DNA of 64,000 bases from Pullichristensenella sp963930055 (lineage in GTDB: Bacteria; Bacillota; Clostridia; Christensenellales; Aristaeellaceae), in the NCBI GenBank assembly GCA_963930055.1, contig CAWVKS010000009.1, forward strand, positions 228,024 to 292,023. Reading direction: 5' to 3'. The notes under the pieces were generated by a model. The model was not told the origin of the DNA and searched no databases. It saw only the letters and a program-made list of their open reading frames with translations. Below are positions 17,253 through 25,601 of this stretch, piece after piece. Made by a program: the position numbers and the translations under genes. The stretch's first letter is position 1. Every line of letters begins with the position of its first letter.

Positions 17253-17795
17253 CTATTTTTTCGGCTTGCGGTCGAAGAAGGGGCTCTTGCCGTAGGCGGC
17301 GATGGGGATGGCCAGCCAGATGACGTCGAAATCCTCGTATTCCATCAGCTGCGCGGCCTTGCCCGCCGAGTAGAGCACGCGGCTGTCCACGCGGTCGTCC
17401 GCGGCCGCGGCGGCGGCGCTGCCCACGGCGATGCCCAGGTCGATCATGTTGAAGGCGCAGCGCGCCCCGGAAGCGTCGGCGGAGGCGCAGCTGTCAAAGC
17501 CGCAGAAGCCGCACACCGTCAGCCCCGCGCGCGCCGGTTTTGCGCCGATGAGCACGAGGGCCTGCGCCGCATCCACATTGTCCGCGTCGCGCAGAAAGAA
17601 CTGCACGGCGGGATTGCCCGTGGCGGCGATCTCGCGCATCTTCTCCGCGAGCGCCTTTTTCTCCTCGCCGGTCAAGACCATGGTCAGTATGTTGTCCACG
17701 CCCTTGGCCTTGGGCGCGGTGCGCGCGGCGGCGCACATACGTGCGGCCGTGGCCAGAATGGCCTGCCGCTCCATCTCGTCCGAATCGTAACGCAT
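17253..17795 (-). CDS. DUF2148 ferredoxin-domain-containing protein
   Basis: 180 aa of uncharacterised family DUF2148. N-terminal helical part (residues 8-60, AARTAPKAKGVDN), a cysteine cluster CGFCGFDSC followed by another Cys (GARC) that could hold an Fe-S cluster, and the C-terminal VLYSAGKAAQ region. Lies 27 bp downstream of the MutS-like gene, so it probably ends the xpt operon. Function unknown. Confidence 0.85.
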   Translation of the reverse strand: MRYDSDEMERQAILATAARMCAAARTAPKAKGVDNILTMVLTGEEKKALAEKMREIAATGNPAVQFFLRDADNVDAAQALVLIGAKPARAGLTVCGFCGFDSCASADASGARCAFNMIDLGIAVGSAAAAAADDRVDSRVLYSAGKAAQLMEYEDFDVIWLAIPIAAYGKSPFFDRKPKK

Positions 17796-17822
17796 GATGA
17801 TCTTCTCCTTTCCAAGGGTCGC

Positions 17823-19490
17823 TTACAGCGTTTCCCACGCGCGCGTCCGCTCGAAATGTTCGGCCATTGCCCGGGCGCGGCGCACGGTCGCTTCGCCAAA
17901 GCCCATCTGCGCAAGCAGCGCCAGCGCGTTGCGCGTGCGCGAGGGGCCGGGGTGCAGTTTGTAGTCAAACGTCACGCCCGCCTCCCCCACCGTCTCGCGG
18001 AGGTGGATGTTTGCGTAGGACTGGAGGATGCGGGTCAACTCGATATCATGGGTGGCGGCCAGCACCAGTATATCCTTGCCCTCAAGGCTGTGGAGCACGG
18101 AGGCGGAGGCGGCGATGCGCTCGATGGTGTTCGTGCCGCGCAGTATCTCGTCCACAAAGGCCAGCAGCGGGCGCGGCCCCTCCGCCGCCGCGAGTATGCG
18201 CCCCAGGGAGCGCAGTTCGGCGACGAAGTAGCTTTCGCCGGAGCGCACGTCGTCGCGCACGGCCATGGAGGTCATCACCCGCGCGCGGCGCAGGCGGAAG
18301 GACGTCGCCCAGCAGATGCCCAGCGTCTGCGCGAGTATGGCGTTGACGGCCACGGCCTTCAGGAACGTGGATTTGCCCGAGGCGTTGGAGCCGGTGACGA
18401 GCGTGTTTTTCGCCCACGCCCAGCCGTTGGGCACGGGGTGGCTGACCAGCGGGTGGGTCAGGCCTTCAAAGCGCGCGCCGGGCGCGTCCTCAAAGGCGGC
18501 AAGGCAGGTGTTTTCGCCGTCCTCGCGCAATGCCGCCGCGGAGAAAAGCGCTTCCAGCTCGCCCATGGCGGCATAGAGGGCGCGCACATCTTCCGCGTGG
18601 CGGGCGATCTCGCCACTGGCGCGGCGCAGGCTGAGGATGTTGGTCAGAAAGGCGATCTTCAGGTACTCGCGCGCGATGGCGGCAGGGTCGCTGCGACCGT
18701 CGTCCGCCTCGCCGCAGAGCCGGCTGAAGCGGCGCAACACGCGCAAACGGGCGCAAAAGCCGCGCAAAGCGTCCACCTCCGGGGCGATGCCCGCCGCTTT
18801 GCTGCGCGAGAGCTGTTGCGCCGCCTGCAACACGGTGGCAATGTGGGTGACGGCGTTGAGCTGGCGCGACCAGGCGATCTCGGCGCGGTAATGGACGATG
18901 AGGTTCACGCAGAACGACAGCGCGATGCCCCAGAGGAAGGCGGAGTCGATGAGCCCGCCCAGCAGGAACAAAAACGGCGCGGCGGCCAGCAGCCAGTAGC
19001 CGGGGCCGGGATCATCGCCCCGCGCGCCCTGCAAAAACTCCAGCGCGCCGTGAAAGTGGCGGCGGCCGATCTTGCGCGCCGCCTCCTGTATGTCCAGGCG
19101 CGCTTCCTCGTCTGCGCGCAGGGCCTCGATGATCGCCTGCCGGCGCTGGAGCGTCGCGCTGTCCACGCCCGTCTGCCGCAGCATGGCGTAGAGGGCTTCG
19201 CTGCCCACCACGCTGGGGCAGTTGTCCAGGCGGCAGAAAACGGCGTCCATGTCGAGGTCTTGCCAAGTGATGTCGTCCACGGCGTCCTCGGGCGGGAGGG
19301 CGCCGGAGAGCACGCGCCAGGCGGCGGCTTCGTCCTCCACCAGTTCCTTTTCCAGCGTCCGTCCGGGCGCGCCCTTGCCCCAGGCGGCGCGCAGGCGGTC
19401 GCGGACGCGCGCACGCCGCAGTCGGGGCGAGAAAACGAGCGCGAGTATGAGCGCCAACGGCACGAGGAACACGAGAAAATCGCTTTTCAT
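17823..19490 (-). CDS. Membrane-anchored MutS-like ATPase
   Basis: 555 aa. One membrane segment at about 5-21, then a helical region, a hydrophobic hairpin of two likely membrane segments at about 165-198, a MutS-core-like helical part, and a MutS domain V ATPase: P-loop VTGSNASGKST (366-376), Walker B LLAFVDEILRGTN and AATHDIELT. It lacks the mismatch-binding domain I and the connector domain of MutS1. Proteins of this layout occur in Clostridia and Bacteroidota as MutS family proteins; a role in mismatch repair is not established. Starts immediately at the HAD gene stop. Confidence 0.85.
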   Translation of the reverse strand: MKSDFLVFLVPLALILALVFSPRLRRARVRDRLRAAWGKGAPGRTLEKELVEDEAAAWRVLSGALPPEDAVDDITWQDLDMDAVFCRLDNCPSVVGSEALYAMLRQTGVDSATLQRRQAIIEALRADEEARLDIQEAARKIGRRHFHGALEFLQGARGDDPGPGYWLLAAAPFLFLLGGLIDSAFLWGIALSFCVNLIVHYRAEIAWSRQLNAVTHIATVLQAAQQLSRSKAAGIAPEVDALRGFCARLRVLRRFSRLCGEADDGRSDPAAIAREYLKIAFLTNILSLRRASGEIARHAEDVRALYAAMGELEALFSAAALREDGENTCLAAFEDAPGARFEGLTHPLVSHPVPNGWAWAKNTLVTGSNASGKSTFLKAVAVNAILAQTLGICWATSFRLRRARVMTSMAVRDDVRSGESYFVAELRSLGRILAAAEGPRPLLAFVDEILRGTNTIERIAASASVLHSLEGKDILVLAATHDIELTRILQSYANIHLRETVGEAGVTFDYKLHPGPSRTRNALALLAQMGFGEATVRRARAMAEHFERTRAWETL

Positions 19491-20270
19491 TTACAGAAGC
19501 GGTATCATTTCCGCCAGGCGGTCAAAGACCAGATCGGGCTTGTGGGGGTAGGCCGCGAGCATTTCCGGCGTGGTTTCGCCGCTCATCACGAGTATGGAGA
19601 GCATGCCGCTTTTGAGGCCGGTTTCGATATCCGTATAGAGGCGGTCGCCGACCATGGCCAGCCGGCCCACCTCAAGGCCGGTGCGCCTGAGCGCGGCCTG
19701 CACGATGCCGGTGTGGGGTTTTCCCACCACGAGGTCGGCGCGGCGGCCGGTGCTGGCCTCGATGAAGGCCATGATGGCGCCGATGTCCGGGGCGAATCCC
19801 GTCTCCGTGGGGCAGTTGAAGTCCGGGTGGGTGGCGATGTAGGGAAGCCCGGCGCGCACGAAATCGCACACGGCGGTCATCTTTTTGTAGTCCAGCGTGG
19901 TGTCGTAGCCGACGACGACGATCTCCGGGGCGGTCTGATCGACCGTCACGCCGGCCTCGCGCATCTCCTCCAGGAGAAATTCGTTGCCGAGCACGAAGGC
20001 GCGCTTGCCGGGGTACTTTTCTTGGAGCACGGCGGCGGTGGCCTCGCCGGAGGTGAGCACCTTTTCGCGGCCCACGTTCAGGCCCATGCGCTTCAGGCGC
20101 TGTACGTAGAAATCGGCGTTGTGGGAGGAGTTGTTGGTGAGGAAGAGGAAATCCCGCCCCGTCTCCTCCACGCGGCGGATGAAGTCCAGCGAGCCGGGGA
20201 TGAGGTTTTCGCCGAGGTAGAAGGTGCCGTCCATGTCGAGAAGGAAGCAGCGCACGTCCTGTATGTTCAC
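19491..20270 (-). CDS. HAD-IIA family phosphatase (NagD-like)
   Basis: 259 aa cytoplasmic hydrolase. HAD motif I DMDGTFYLG (nucleophile Asp near residue 12), motif II TNNSS, C2-type cap between motifs II and III, Lys in VGKPHTG and motif IV MVGDRLYTDIETG. Family members dephosphorylate nucleotides, sugar phosphates or 4-nitrophenyl phosphate. Between xpt (4-bp overlap) and the MutS-like gene (no gap), so a nucleotide substrate is plausible but inferred. Confidence 0.92.
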   Translation of the reverse strand: MNIQDVRCFLLDMDGTFYLGENLIPGSLDFIRRVEETGRDFLFLTNNSSHNADFYVQRLKRMGLNVGREKVLTSGEATAAVLQEKYPGKRAFVLGNEFLLEEMREAGVTVDQTAPEIVVVGYDTTLDYKKMTAVCDFVRAGLPYIATHPDFNCPTETGFAPDIGAIMAFIEASTGRRADLVVGKPHTGIVQAALRRTGLEVGRLAMVGDRLYTDIETGLKSGMLSILVMSGETTPEMLAAYPHKPDLVFDRLAEMIPLL

Positions 20271-20848
20271 GCCCTGCCCTCCTCAAAGCTGATCTTGCCG
20301 CGGGAAAGGCTCTGCACGGCGGCCAGCGCCTCCACGCGGTAGCCGGCGGCGCGCAGTTTGCCCATGCCGGGCTGGAAGGCCTTGGCGATCACCGCGCCCA
20401 CGCCGGCCACCGTCGCCCCGGCCTGTTCCAGCAGGCGGATGCCGCCGAAGGCCGCCTCGCCGTTGGCGAGGAAATCGTCGATGAGCAGTACGCGGTCGCC
20501 GGGGTGGACGAACTGCGATTTGAGCGTGAGCTGGTAGCTGGCGTTTTTGGTGAAGGAAAAGACCTCCGTCTGGATGACGCCCTCCTGCAGGATGCTGGAC
20601 TTGGACTTTTTGAGGATGACCATGGGCACATCCAGCGCCTGCGCGGTCATCACCGCCGGGGCGATGCCCGAAGCCTCGATGGTGGCCACGCGGGTGATGC
20701 CCTCGCCCGCAAACAGGCGGGCGAACTCCGCGCCCACTTCGCGCATCAAGTCCACATCCACCTGATGGTTCAAAAAGGAATCCACCAGCAAAACATCCTC
20801 CGAGAGGGCGCGCCCGTCGCGCAGTATCCGTTCCTCCAAAAGCTGCAT
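20267..20848 (-). CDS. xpt: Xanthine phosphoribosyltransferase
   Basis: Converts xanthine and PRPP to XMP for purine salvage. 193 aa, normal length. PRPP-binding loop LLIDDFLANGEAA and the LKKSKSSILQEGV region typical of Xpt. First gene of a probable four-gene operon. Own promoter seen upstream; no purine riboswitch is visible in the 76-nt leader region. Confidence 0.95.
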   Translation of the reverse strand: MQLLEERILRDGRALSEDVLLVDSFLNHQVDVDLMREVGAEFARLFAGEGITRVATIEASGIAPAVMTAQALDVPMVILKKSKSSILQEGVIQTEVFSFTKNASYQLTLKSQFVHPGDRVLLIDDFLANGEAAFGGIRLLEQAGATVAGVGAVIAKAFQPGMGKLRAAGYRVEALAAVQSLSRGKISFEEGRA

Positions 20849-20881
20849 CCGTATCCCGACCTTTCCCGTGTATTCCCCTTT

Positions 20882-20910
20882 ATTCTACCGCATCCGCGCG
20901 CTTTTTTCAA
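20882..20910 (-). promoter_or_regulatory. Promoter of the xpt operon
   Basis: On the minus strand TTGAAA (20910-20905), 17-bp spacer, TAGAAT (20887-20882). Confidence 0.75.
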
Positions 20911-20923
20911 GGCGCGAGACGAG

Positions 20924-20959
20924 AAAACGCCCGCCTTGCGCGATGGCAGGGCGGGCGTT
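20924..20959 (-). terminator. Terminator of the ribonucleotide reductase gene
   Basis: 14-bp stem with one G-U pair (AACGCCCGCC arms), 6-nt loop, T-tract on the minus strand, 11 bp past the nrdJ stop. Confidence 0.85.
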
Positions 20960-20970
20960 CAGCGGCATTT

Positions 20971-23310
20971 TTACCGCACGGGACAGACGCCATTGGCGCA
21001 CTCGGAGCCGCCGATGTCCAGCTCGGTCTCCTCGTGCTCGTATTTGGAGATCAGCGAGGGGTTGAAGGGGCGCATCTTCTGGCAGCGGGCCTCGTATTCC
21101 TCCTCGGTGATGGCCTCGTAGGGCAGAAGCTCGTAGAAGTTGTCGTCATAGCTGAGGAAGGAAAGGGCGACCACATCGTCCCAGTGCTCCCAGACCCAGT
21201 CCTCGACCGCCTCCCACTCGTTGTCGCGCACGTGGATGGTGATGGAGCAGTTGTGGTCGACATAGTGCTCCATGAACATCTTGTAGCCCTCCAGCTGCTC
21301 GATGGCGGAGACGTCGGCCTTGACCTTGCCCGCGGGCGCCTTGACCGGGAACTCCACCACCTTGGTGCGGCAGGTTTCCGGATCCTGCCCCACTTCGGGG
21401 AACACGGGATAGCCCAGGTCCTCGCAGACGCGGCAGAGCGGGTCGTTGGCGGAAATGCGGATGCGGCGCACGTAGTAGGGCGCGTGCGAGTAGTGCACGC
21501 CGCTGGAGACCGTGGGCAGAAGCGAAAGCGTGCCCTCGGGCTTGATGGTGGTGACGAGCAAAGGCGCGTTCAGCCCCAGCGACTTGCAGGCCTTTTCCGC
21601 GGCCTCGTGGGCGGCGGCGCGCAAATGTTCGAGCACGGCAGCCTGCTCCTCGCGGCTGAGGTGCGCGGCGTTGACCATATCCTGCCAGCCGGTCAGGGAG
21701 CAGCCCAGCAGGCGGTCGCGCTGCTGCACCTGGTTCCAGCGGTGCATCTCCAGCTCGCGGCAGGTCATGCGCAATCCGGCGCGGGCGCTGAGGCGCTGGG
21801 CCTCCAGCAGGGCCCCCTCGTCGAGCTTGCCATCCTTGACAAAGGCCATGACGTTGACGGTGGTGAGGTTGCAAAGGCCGTGGCTGTCGAGCAGGATCTC
21901 GCCGCAGGGGTTGCAGCCGCAGAAGTTGGGGCGGCGCTTGAGGCCGGCGGCCTCGTTGACCCAACCGGGTTCGCCGGAGTAGCGCATCTGCTGCATATGC
22001 CAGTGGAGCTGCTCGCGGGTGGGTTTGCGGCGGTAGAAGATGGAATTGTTGCTCATCTGGCGGTGGGCAATGGCCTTGTCGATCTCCCAGCGGCCGCCCA
22101 CCTGCCGGTAGAGGTTGCCCTTGGCCTGTATGCACTCGGTATCGTCCTGGTCAATGAGGCCGATCTCCGAGGTGCGGCGCACGCCGCCGGAGACGACGTT
22201 TTCGCCGATGATGTTGGCGATGTCCAGAAGGTCGATGGGGCGCAGCTGCGTGCGCTCGTTGCCGTCGCGCAATCCGGCGGAGCGGATGACGCGGTGGATC
22301 TTGTCCAGCATCGTCATCATCGACTCATAGCCGCTGGCCGTGCCGCCGAACACCTTGAGGCGTTCGCCGCGCGGGCGGATGGAATCGTATTCGACGATCA
22401 CGCGGCGGATGCGGCTGTATTCCTGGTTGGTGAGGATCTGGAAATAGTGGTCGATGGCCTGCGCCCAGCCCTCCTTGGAATCGCCGATGGCGAGCGTGAC
22501 GGTGTCGCCGGAGAAGGTGAGGTTGGTGTACTCCAGCCGCGCGTCCACGGGGCGCGGGGTATAGGCCTTGTGGACGATCTCCAGATCTGTGCGGATCCTG
22601 GGGAGCTTTTTCGCGTCCTCCTTGAGCACGCGCACGCCCACGCCGCTGCCGATCATCAGAAGGTAGAACAAATCGTGGTAGGCGTGGAAGTCGTCGATGA
22701 CCTCAAAGGCGCAGTTGTAGTTGGCCATGGGGTATGTCTCGGAAACGGGCGTCGCGCCCACCCACAGCGTGCGGCCGGAGAGGAACTGGCGCAGGTGATA
22801 GACGTTGTCGTAGAGCTTTTCCGCCTCCTCGCGCGTGGTGGGGGCGAGGGAACAGTTGTATTCCACGGCGCGACGCACCGTCTCCCACCAGAACTCGCGG
22901 CGGTTGAGCGCGGGGATATAGCGCGAATAGGTGCGCGAATAGACGAACGAGCCCAATTCGCCCATGGGGTTGGGCGCGTGCTTGTAGGGGGAAAGGAACT
23001 CGCGGGTGAGCAGCCCCTCCTTCCACTCCACGCGGCCGCGCGTCTTTTCCTTGTCCACGCGGTAGAGTATATAGGCCTTGGCGGTGGGAAAATGGTCCTG
23101 CTCAAAGAGCGATTCCTCCACGGCGTCCTGTATGGTCTCGATATCCACGACGCGCTCGTTGCGCTTTGCCAGCGCCTTTTCCACGCCGCTTACCACAGCT
23201 TCGACGTCCATATCGTGTTCGCCGGCGGCGGCCGCCGCCAGCGTCACGGCGCGGACGATGAATTCGCGGTCGTAATCGACGATGTTGCCGTTGCGCTTCC
23301 TCACCTGCAT
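20971..23310 (-). CDS. nrdJ: Adenosylcobalamin-dependent ribonucleoside-triphosphate reductase (class II)
   Basis: Reduces ribonucleotides to deoxyribonucleotides with B12 as radical source. 779 aa from ATG 23310 (RBS AGGGAG, 9-nt spacing). N-terminal ATP-cone (VRKRNGNIVDYD, residues 2 to about 90), then a monomeric RTPR-type barrel with NCAFEVIDDF, SGGVRRTSEIGL and the active-site NPCGEILLDS. C-terminal redox pair in SECANGVCPVR. Transcribed alone, with two NrdR boxes in the promoter. An in-frame extension of 31 residues upstream is Cys-rich nonsense over the promoter and was dropped. Confidence 0.95.
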   Translation of the reverse strand: MQVRKRNGNIVDYDREFIVRAVTLAAAAAGEHDMDVEAVVSGVEKALAKRNERVVDIETIQDAVEESLFEQDHFPTAKAYILYRVDKEKTRGRVEWKEGLLTREFLSPYKHAPNPMGELGSFVYSRTYSRYIPALNRREFWWETVRRAVEYNCSLAPTTREEAEKLYDNVYHLRQFLSGRTLWVGATPVSETYPMANYNCAFEVIDDFHAYHDLFYLLMIGSGVGVRVLKEDAKKLPRIRTDLEIVHKAYTPRPVDARLEYTNLTFSGDTVTLAIGDSKEGWAQAIDHYFQILTNQEYSRIRRVIVEYDSIRPRGERLKVFGGTASGYESMMTMLDKIHRVIRSAGLRDGNERTQLRPIDLLDIANIIGENVVSGGVRRTSEIGLIDQDDTECIQAKGNLYRQVGGRWEIDKAIAHRQMSNNSIFYRRKPTREQLHWHMQQMRYSGEPGWVNEAAGLKRRPNFCGCNPCGEILLDSHGLCNLTTVNVMAFVKDGKLDEGALLEAQRLSARAGLRMTCRELEMHRWNQVQQRDRLLGCSLTGWQDMVNAAHLSREEQAAVLEHLRAAAHEAAEKACKSLGLNAPLLVTTIKPEGTLSLLPTVSSGVHYSHAPYYVRRIRISANDPLCRVCEDLGYPVFPEVGQDPETCRTKVVEFPVKAPAGKVKADVSAIEQLEGYKMFMEHYVDHNCSITIHVRDNEWEAVEDWVWEHWDDVVALSFLSYDDNFYELLPYEAITEEEYEARCQKMRPFNPSLISKYEHEETELDIGGSECANGVCPVR

Positions 23311-23365
23311 GGCTCGTTGCTCCCTTTCCGTATCTCCTTGCTCCTTGTCGCAGAACGCGCAAAAA

Positions 23366-23413
23366 ACGCAACATCTTGTGTTTGGGACACAGATGTCGCA
23401 CAATATCTTGGAT
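23366..23413 (-). promoter_or_regulatory. Pair of NrdR boxes
   Basis: Read on the minus strand: box 1 ATCCAAGATATTGTGC (23413-23398) and box 2 ACACAAGATGTTGCGT (23381-23366) match the NrdR consensus acaCwAtATaTwGtgt at 12 and 13 of 16 positions. They are 32 bp apart start to start (16-bp linker), the usual three-turn spacing. Box 1 overlaps the -10 hexamer, so bound NrdR would block RNA polymerase. Confidence 0.85.
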
Positions 23414-23440
23414 TATAGCACAGTCATCAGGAGAAGTCAA
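23412..23440 (-). promoter_or_regulatory. nrdJ promoter
   Basis: TTGACT (23440-23435), 17-bp spacer, TATAAT (23417-23412) on the minus strand. Confidence 0.85.
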
Positions 23441-23484
23441 CGAACAGAACGTTGAAAGTTTGGCCGATTTTTTGGAAGCGCGCC

Positions 23485-23943
23485 TTACAGGCGCAGGCCC
23501 TTGACGTCCTTGACGCGGGAGAGGATGATGTTGGTGGAGATGTCCTTCACGCCCGGCAGCGGGTCGATGACCTCGCGGATGAGGCGCTCCATCTCCTCGG
23601 CGCTGGCGGCCACGGCGTGGACGTGGAGCTTGTTTTTGCCGGTGACGCGGTAGATCTGCGTGACGGTATCGCACCCGTCGAGTATGTCCGTCACTTTGGC
23701 AAGCGCCTGCGGGGCGGTCTCGATCTCAAAATAGCAGGAAACGGCGCCGCCCAGCTTCTGCGGGTCGATGATGGTGGTATACCCCTCGATGACGCCGCGC
23801 CTTTCCAGCGCCTGCACGCGCATCTTCACCGCCACGCGCGATATGCCCACCCGCTGGGCGATGTCCGAATAGGACATGCGGGCGTTTTCGATGAGCAGCG
23901 AAACGATTTTCTGATCCAGCGCGTCCAGCCCTTCCAGGAACAT
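23485..23943 (-). CDS. Lrp/AsnC-family transcriptional regulator
   Basis: 152 aa. N-terminal winged HTH (LDALDQKIVSLL, then YSDIAQRVGISRVAVKMRVQ) at about 5-60 and C-terminal RAM ligand-binding ferredoxin fold at about 65-150. ATG 23943 chosen for the upstream GGAGGG and the standard family start; the longer frame upstream would cross the promoter. Divergent from a MATE exporter gene, sharing a 135-bp region with a perfect 13-bp palindrome, so local control of the exporter is likely. Effector unknown. Confidence 0.93.
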   Translation of the reverse strand: MFLEGLDALDQKIVSLLIENARMSYSDIAQRVGISRVAVKMRVQALERRGVIEGYTTIIDPQKLGGAVSCYFEIETAPQALAKVTDILDGCDTVTQIYRVTGKNKLHVHAVAASAEEMERLIREVIDPLPGVKDISTNIILSRVKDVKGLRL

Positions 23944-23962
23944 GGGGCATCCCTCCCCCACC

Positions 23963-23991
23963 ATTATAGCCGCCGCCAAAACATAATGCAA
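23963..23991 (-). promoter_or_regulatory. Promoter of the Lrp-type regulator
   Basis: Minus strand TTGCAT (23991-23986), 17-bp spacer, TATAAT (23968-23963). Its -35 overlaps the palindrome. Confidence 0.6.
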
Positions 23992-24001
23992 ATTAAATTT
24001 G
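23989..24001. promoter_or_regulatory. 13-bp palindrome, candidate operator of the Lrp-type regulator
   Basis: CAAATTAAATTTG, perfect around its central A, AT-rich as Lrp sites are, and overlapping the -35 hexamers of both divergent promoters. Confidence 0.6.
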
Positions 24002-24027
24002 ACAGATGCGCCGCGCAAGGCTATAAT
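23999..24027 (+). promoter_or_regulatory. Consensus promoter of the MATE exporter gene
   Basis: TTGACA (23999-24004), 17 bp, TATAAT (24022-24027): a full consensus sigma-A promoter. Confidence 0.9.
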
Positions 24028-24078
24028 TACTTACGAAACGATATTTTATAATTACGATTAGAAAGCAAGGGATGGACG

Positions 24079-25434
24079 ATGGACAGGGACCTGACGCGGG
24101 GGCCGGTGATGAAAACGATGCTGCTCTTCGCCGTGCCGATGATCCTGGGCGACCTTTTGCAGCAGTGTTACAACATAGCCGACACGCTGATCGTCGGCCG
24201 CTTCCTCGGCGCGGACGCGCTGGCGGCGGTGGGCTCGGCGTTTACGCTGATGACGTTCCTGACCTCGATCCTGCTGGGGCTGTCGCTGGGCAGCGGCGCG
24301 GTGTTCTCCATCCGCTTTGGGCAGAAGGACTTTGCCCGGCTGCGCGAGGGCGTGCGCGCCTCGTTTGCGCTGCTGGCGGCGGTGACGGCGGTTTTGTGCG
24401 CGCTGGTATACGGCTTTACGGAACAGATCCTCGATTTCATGCGCGTGACGGGCGTGGTGCGCGGCCTGATGCGCGAATACCTGCTGGTCATCTTCGCGGG
24501 GCTGCCGGCCATTTTCCTCTACAACTACTACGCGGCGCTTTTGCGCTCGGTGGGCAATTCCACGCTGCCGCTCATCTTTCTGGCGGTCTCGGCGGCAATG
24601 AACATCGGCCTGGACCTTTTGTTCGTGGTGGGGTTTCAACGCGGCGTGGCCGGGGCGGCGGAGGCCACGGTGCTCTCGCAATACATCTCCGGCGCGGGCA
24701 TCATGCTCTACACGATGAAAAAGCGTCCCGACCTGCGCATGCGGGGCGCGCCGCTGCGCCTGGCGCGCGTGAAGGAGATCGCCAGCTTTTCGGCGCTGAC
24801 CTGCGTGCAGCAATCGATCATGAACCTGGGCATCCTCCTGGTGCAGGGGCTGGTGAACAGCTTCGGCACCACGGTGATGGCCGCGTTCGCCGCGGCGGTG
24901 AAGATCGACGCCTTCGCCTACATGCCCGTGCAGGACTTTGGCAACGCCTTTTCCACATTCATCGCCCAGAACTACGGCGCGGGCGACGAGGCGCGCATGC
25001 GCGCGGGGCTGCGCGGGGCGGTGAAGGCGTCCGTGGGCTTCAGTTTGCTGGTTTCGGCGCTCTTGTGGCTGTTCGGCGGGGCGCTGATGGGGCTGTTCAT
25101 CGACGCGGGCGAGACGGCCATCATCGCCGAGGGCGTGCGCTATCTGCGCATCGAGGGCTCGTTTTACTTCGCCATCGGCTGCCTGTTCATCTTCTACGGG
25201 CTCTACCGCGCCGTGGGGCGGCCGGGCATGTCCGTGGTGCTGACGGTGGTCTCCCTGGGCGCGCGCGTGGCGCTGGCCTACGCCCTCTCCGCCATACCGG
25301 CCCTGGGGGTGTCGGGCATCTGGTGGTCTGTGCCCGTCGGCTGGTTCCTGGCCGACGCCGTGGGGCTTGTCTGTTACCGATCGCAGGGAAAGCGGCTCTA
25401 CGCGCTGCCGGGGCAGGCGGAAAAAGCCGCCTGA
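24079..25434 (+). CDS. MATE family efflux transporter
   Basis: Cation-coupled multidrug/toxin exporter, 451 aa, about twelve membrane segments in two MatE halves (first half with LLQQCYNIADTLIVGRFLG, second with SALTCVQQSIMNLGILLVQ). This Clostridia-type MATE begins MDRDLTRGPVMKTMLLFAVP. ATG 24079 follows AAGGGA. A constitutive-strength promoter and a divergent Lrp-type regulator suggest control by repression. Substrate unknown. Confidence 0.94.
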   Translation: MDRDLTRGPVMKTMLLFAVPMILGDLLQQCYNIADTLIVGRFLGADALAAVGSAFTLMTFLTSILLGLSLGSGAVFSIRFGQKDFARLREGVRASFALLAAVTAVLCALVYGFTEQILDFMRVTGVVRGLMREYLLVIFAGLPAIFLYNYYAALLRSVGNSTLPLIFLAVSAAMNIGLDLLFVVGFQRGVAGAAEATVLSQYISGAGIMLYTMKKRPDLRMRGAPLRLARVKEIASFSALTCVQQSIMNLGILLVQGLVNSFGTTVMAAFAAAVKIDAFAYMPVQDFGNAFSTFIAQNYGAGDEARMRAGLRGAVKASVGFSLLVSALLWLFGGALMGLFIDAGETAIIAEGVRYLRIEGSFYFAIGCLFIFYGLYRAVGRPGMSVVLTVVSLGARVALAYALSAIPALGVSGIWWSVPVGWFLADAVGLVCYRSQGKRLYALPGQAEKAA

Positions 25435-25451
25435 CGGGGCGCGGGGGAGCC

Positions 25452-25491
25452 GGAAAGGCCGTCCCGGCAGCGTTTGCCGGGGCGGCTTTCC
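25452..25491 (+). other. Hairpin between the MATE and AsnB-like genes
   Basis: About 16-bp stem with one bulge (GGAAAGGCCG... and its near complement), no T-tract. May be a weak terminator or stabilising hairpin. Confidence 0.45.
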
Positions 25492-25601
25492 CATTTGCGG
25501 GACGTCCGCCGCGCCGCATGCCCGCCGCCCGACGCTCATACCATGGCAGGGACGCCCCGCGCCGGCGGGGCGCGCCGAATACGGCCAAAGGGGGAGCGGC
25601 G

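Noticed and set aside
17823..19490. MutS1 or MutS2 mismatch repair protein
   Set aside because: No mismatch-binding domain I and no Smr domain; membrane segments are present.
20849..20881. Purine riboswitch ahead of xpt
   Set aside because: The leader between promoter and start is too short and has none of the conserved purine aptamer bases.
24072..25601. Open frame running through the MATE gene into the AsnB-like gene, as if one 1085-residue protein
   Set aside because: The first half is the +1 frame of the MATE gene and is low-complexity; the real AsnB-like gene has its own RBS and ATG at 25602.
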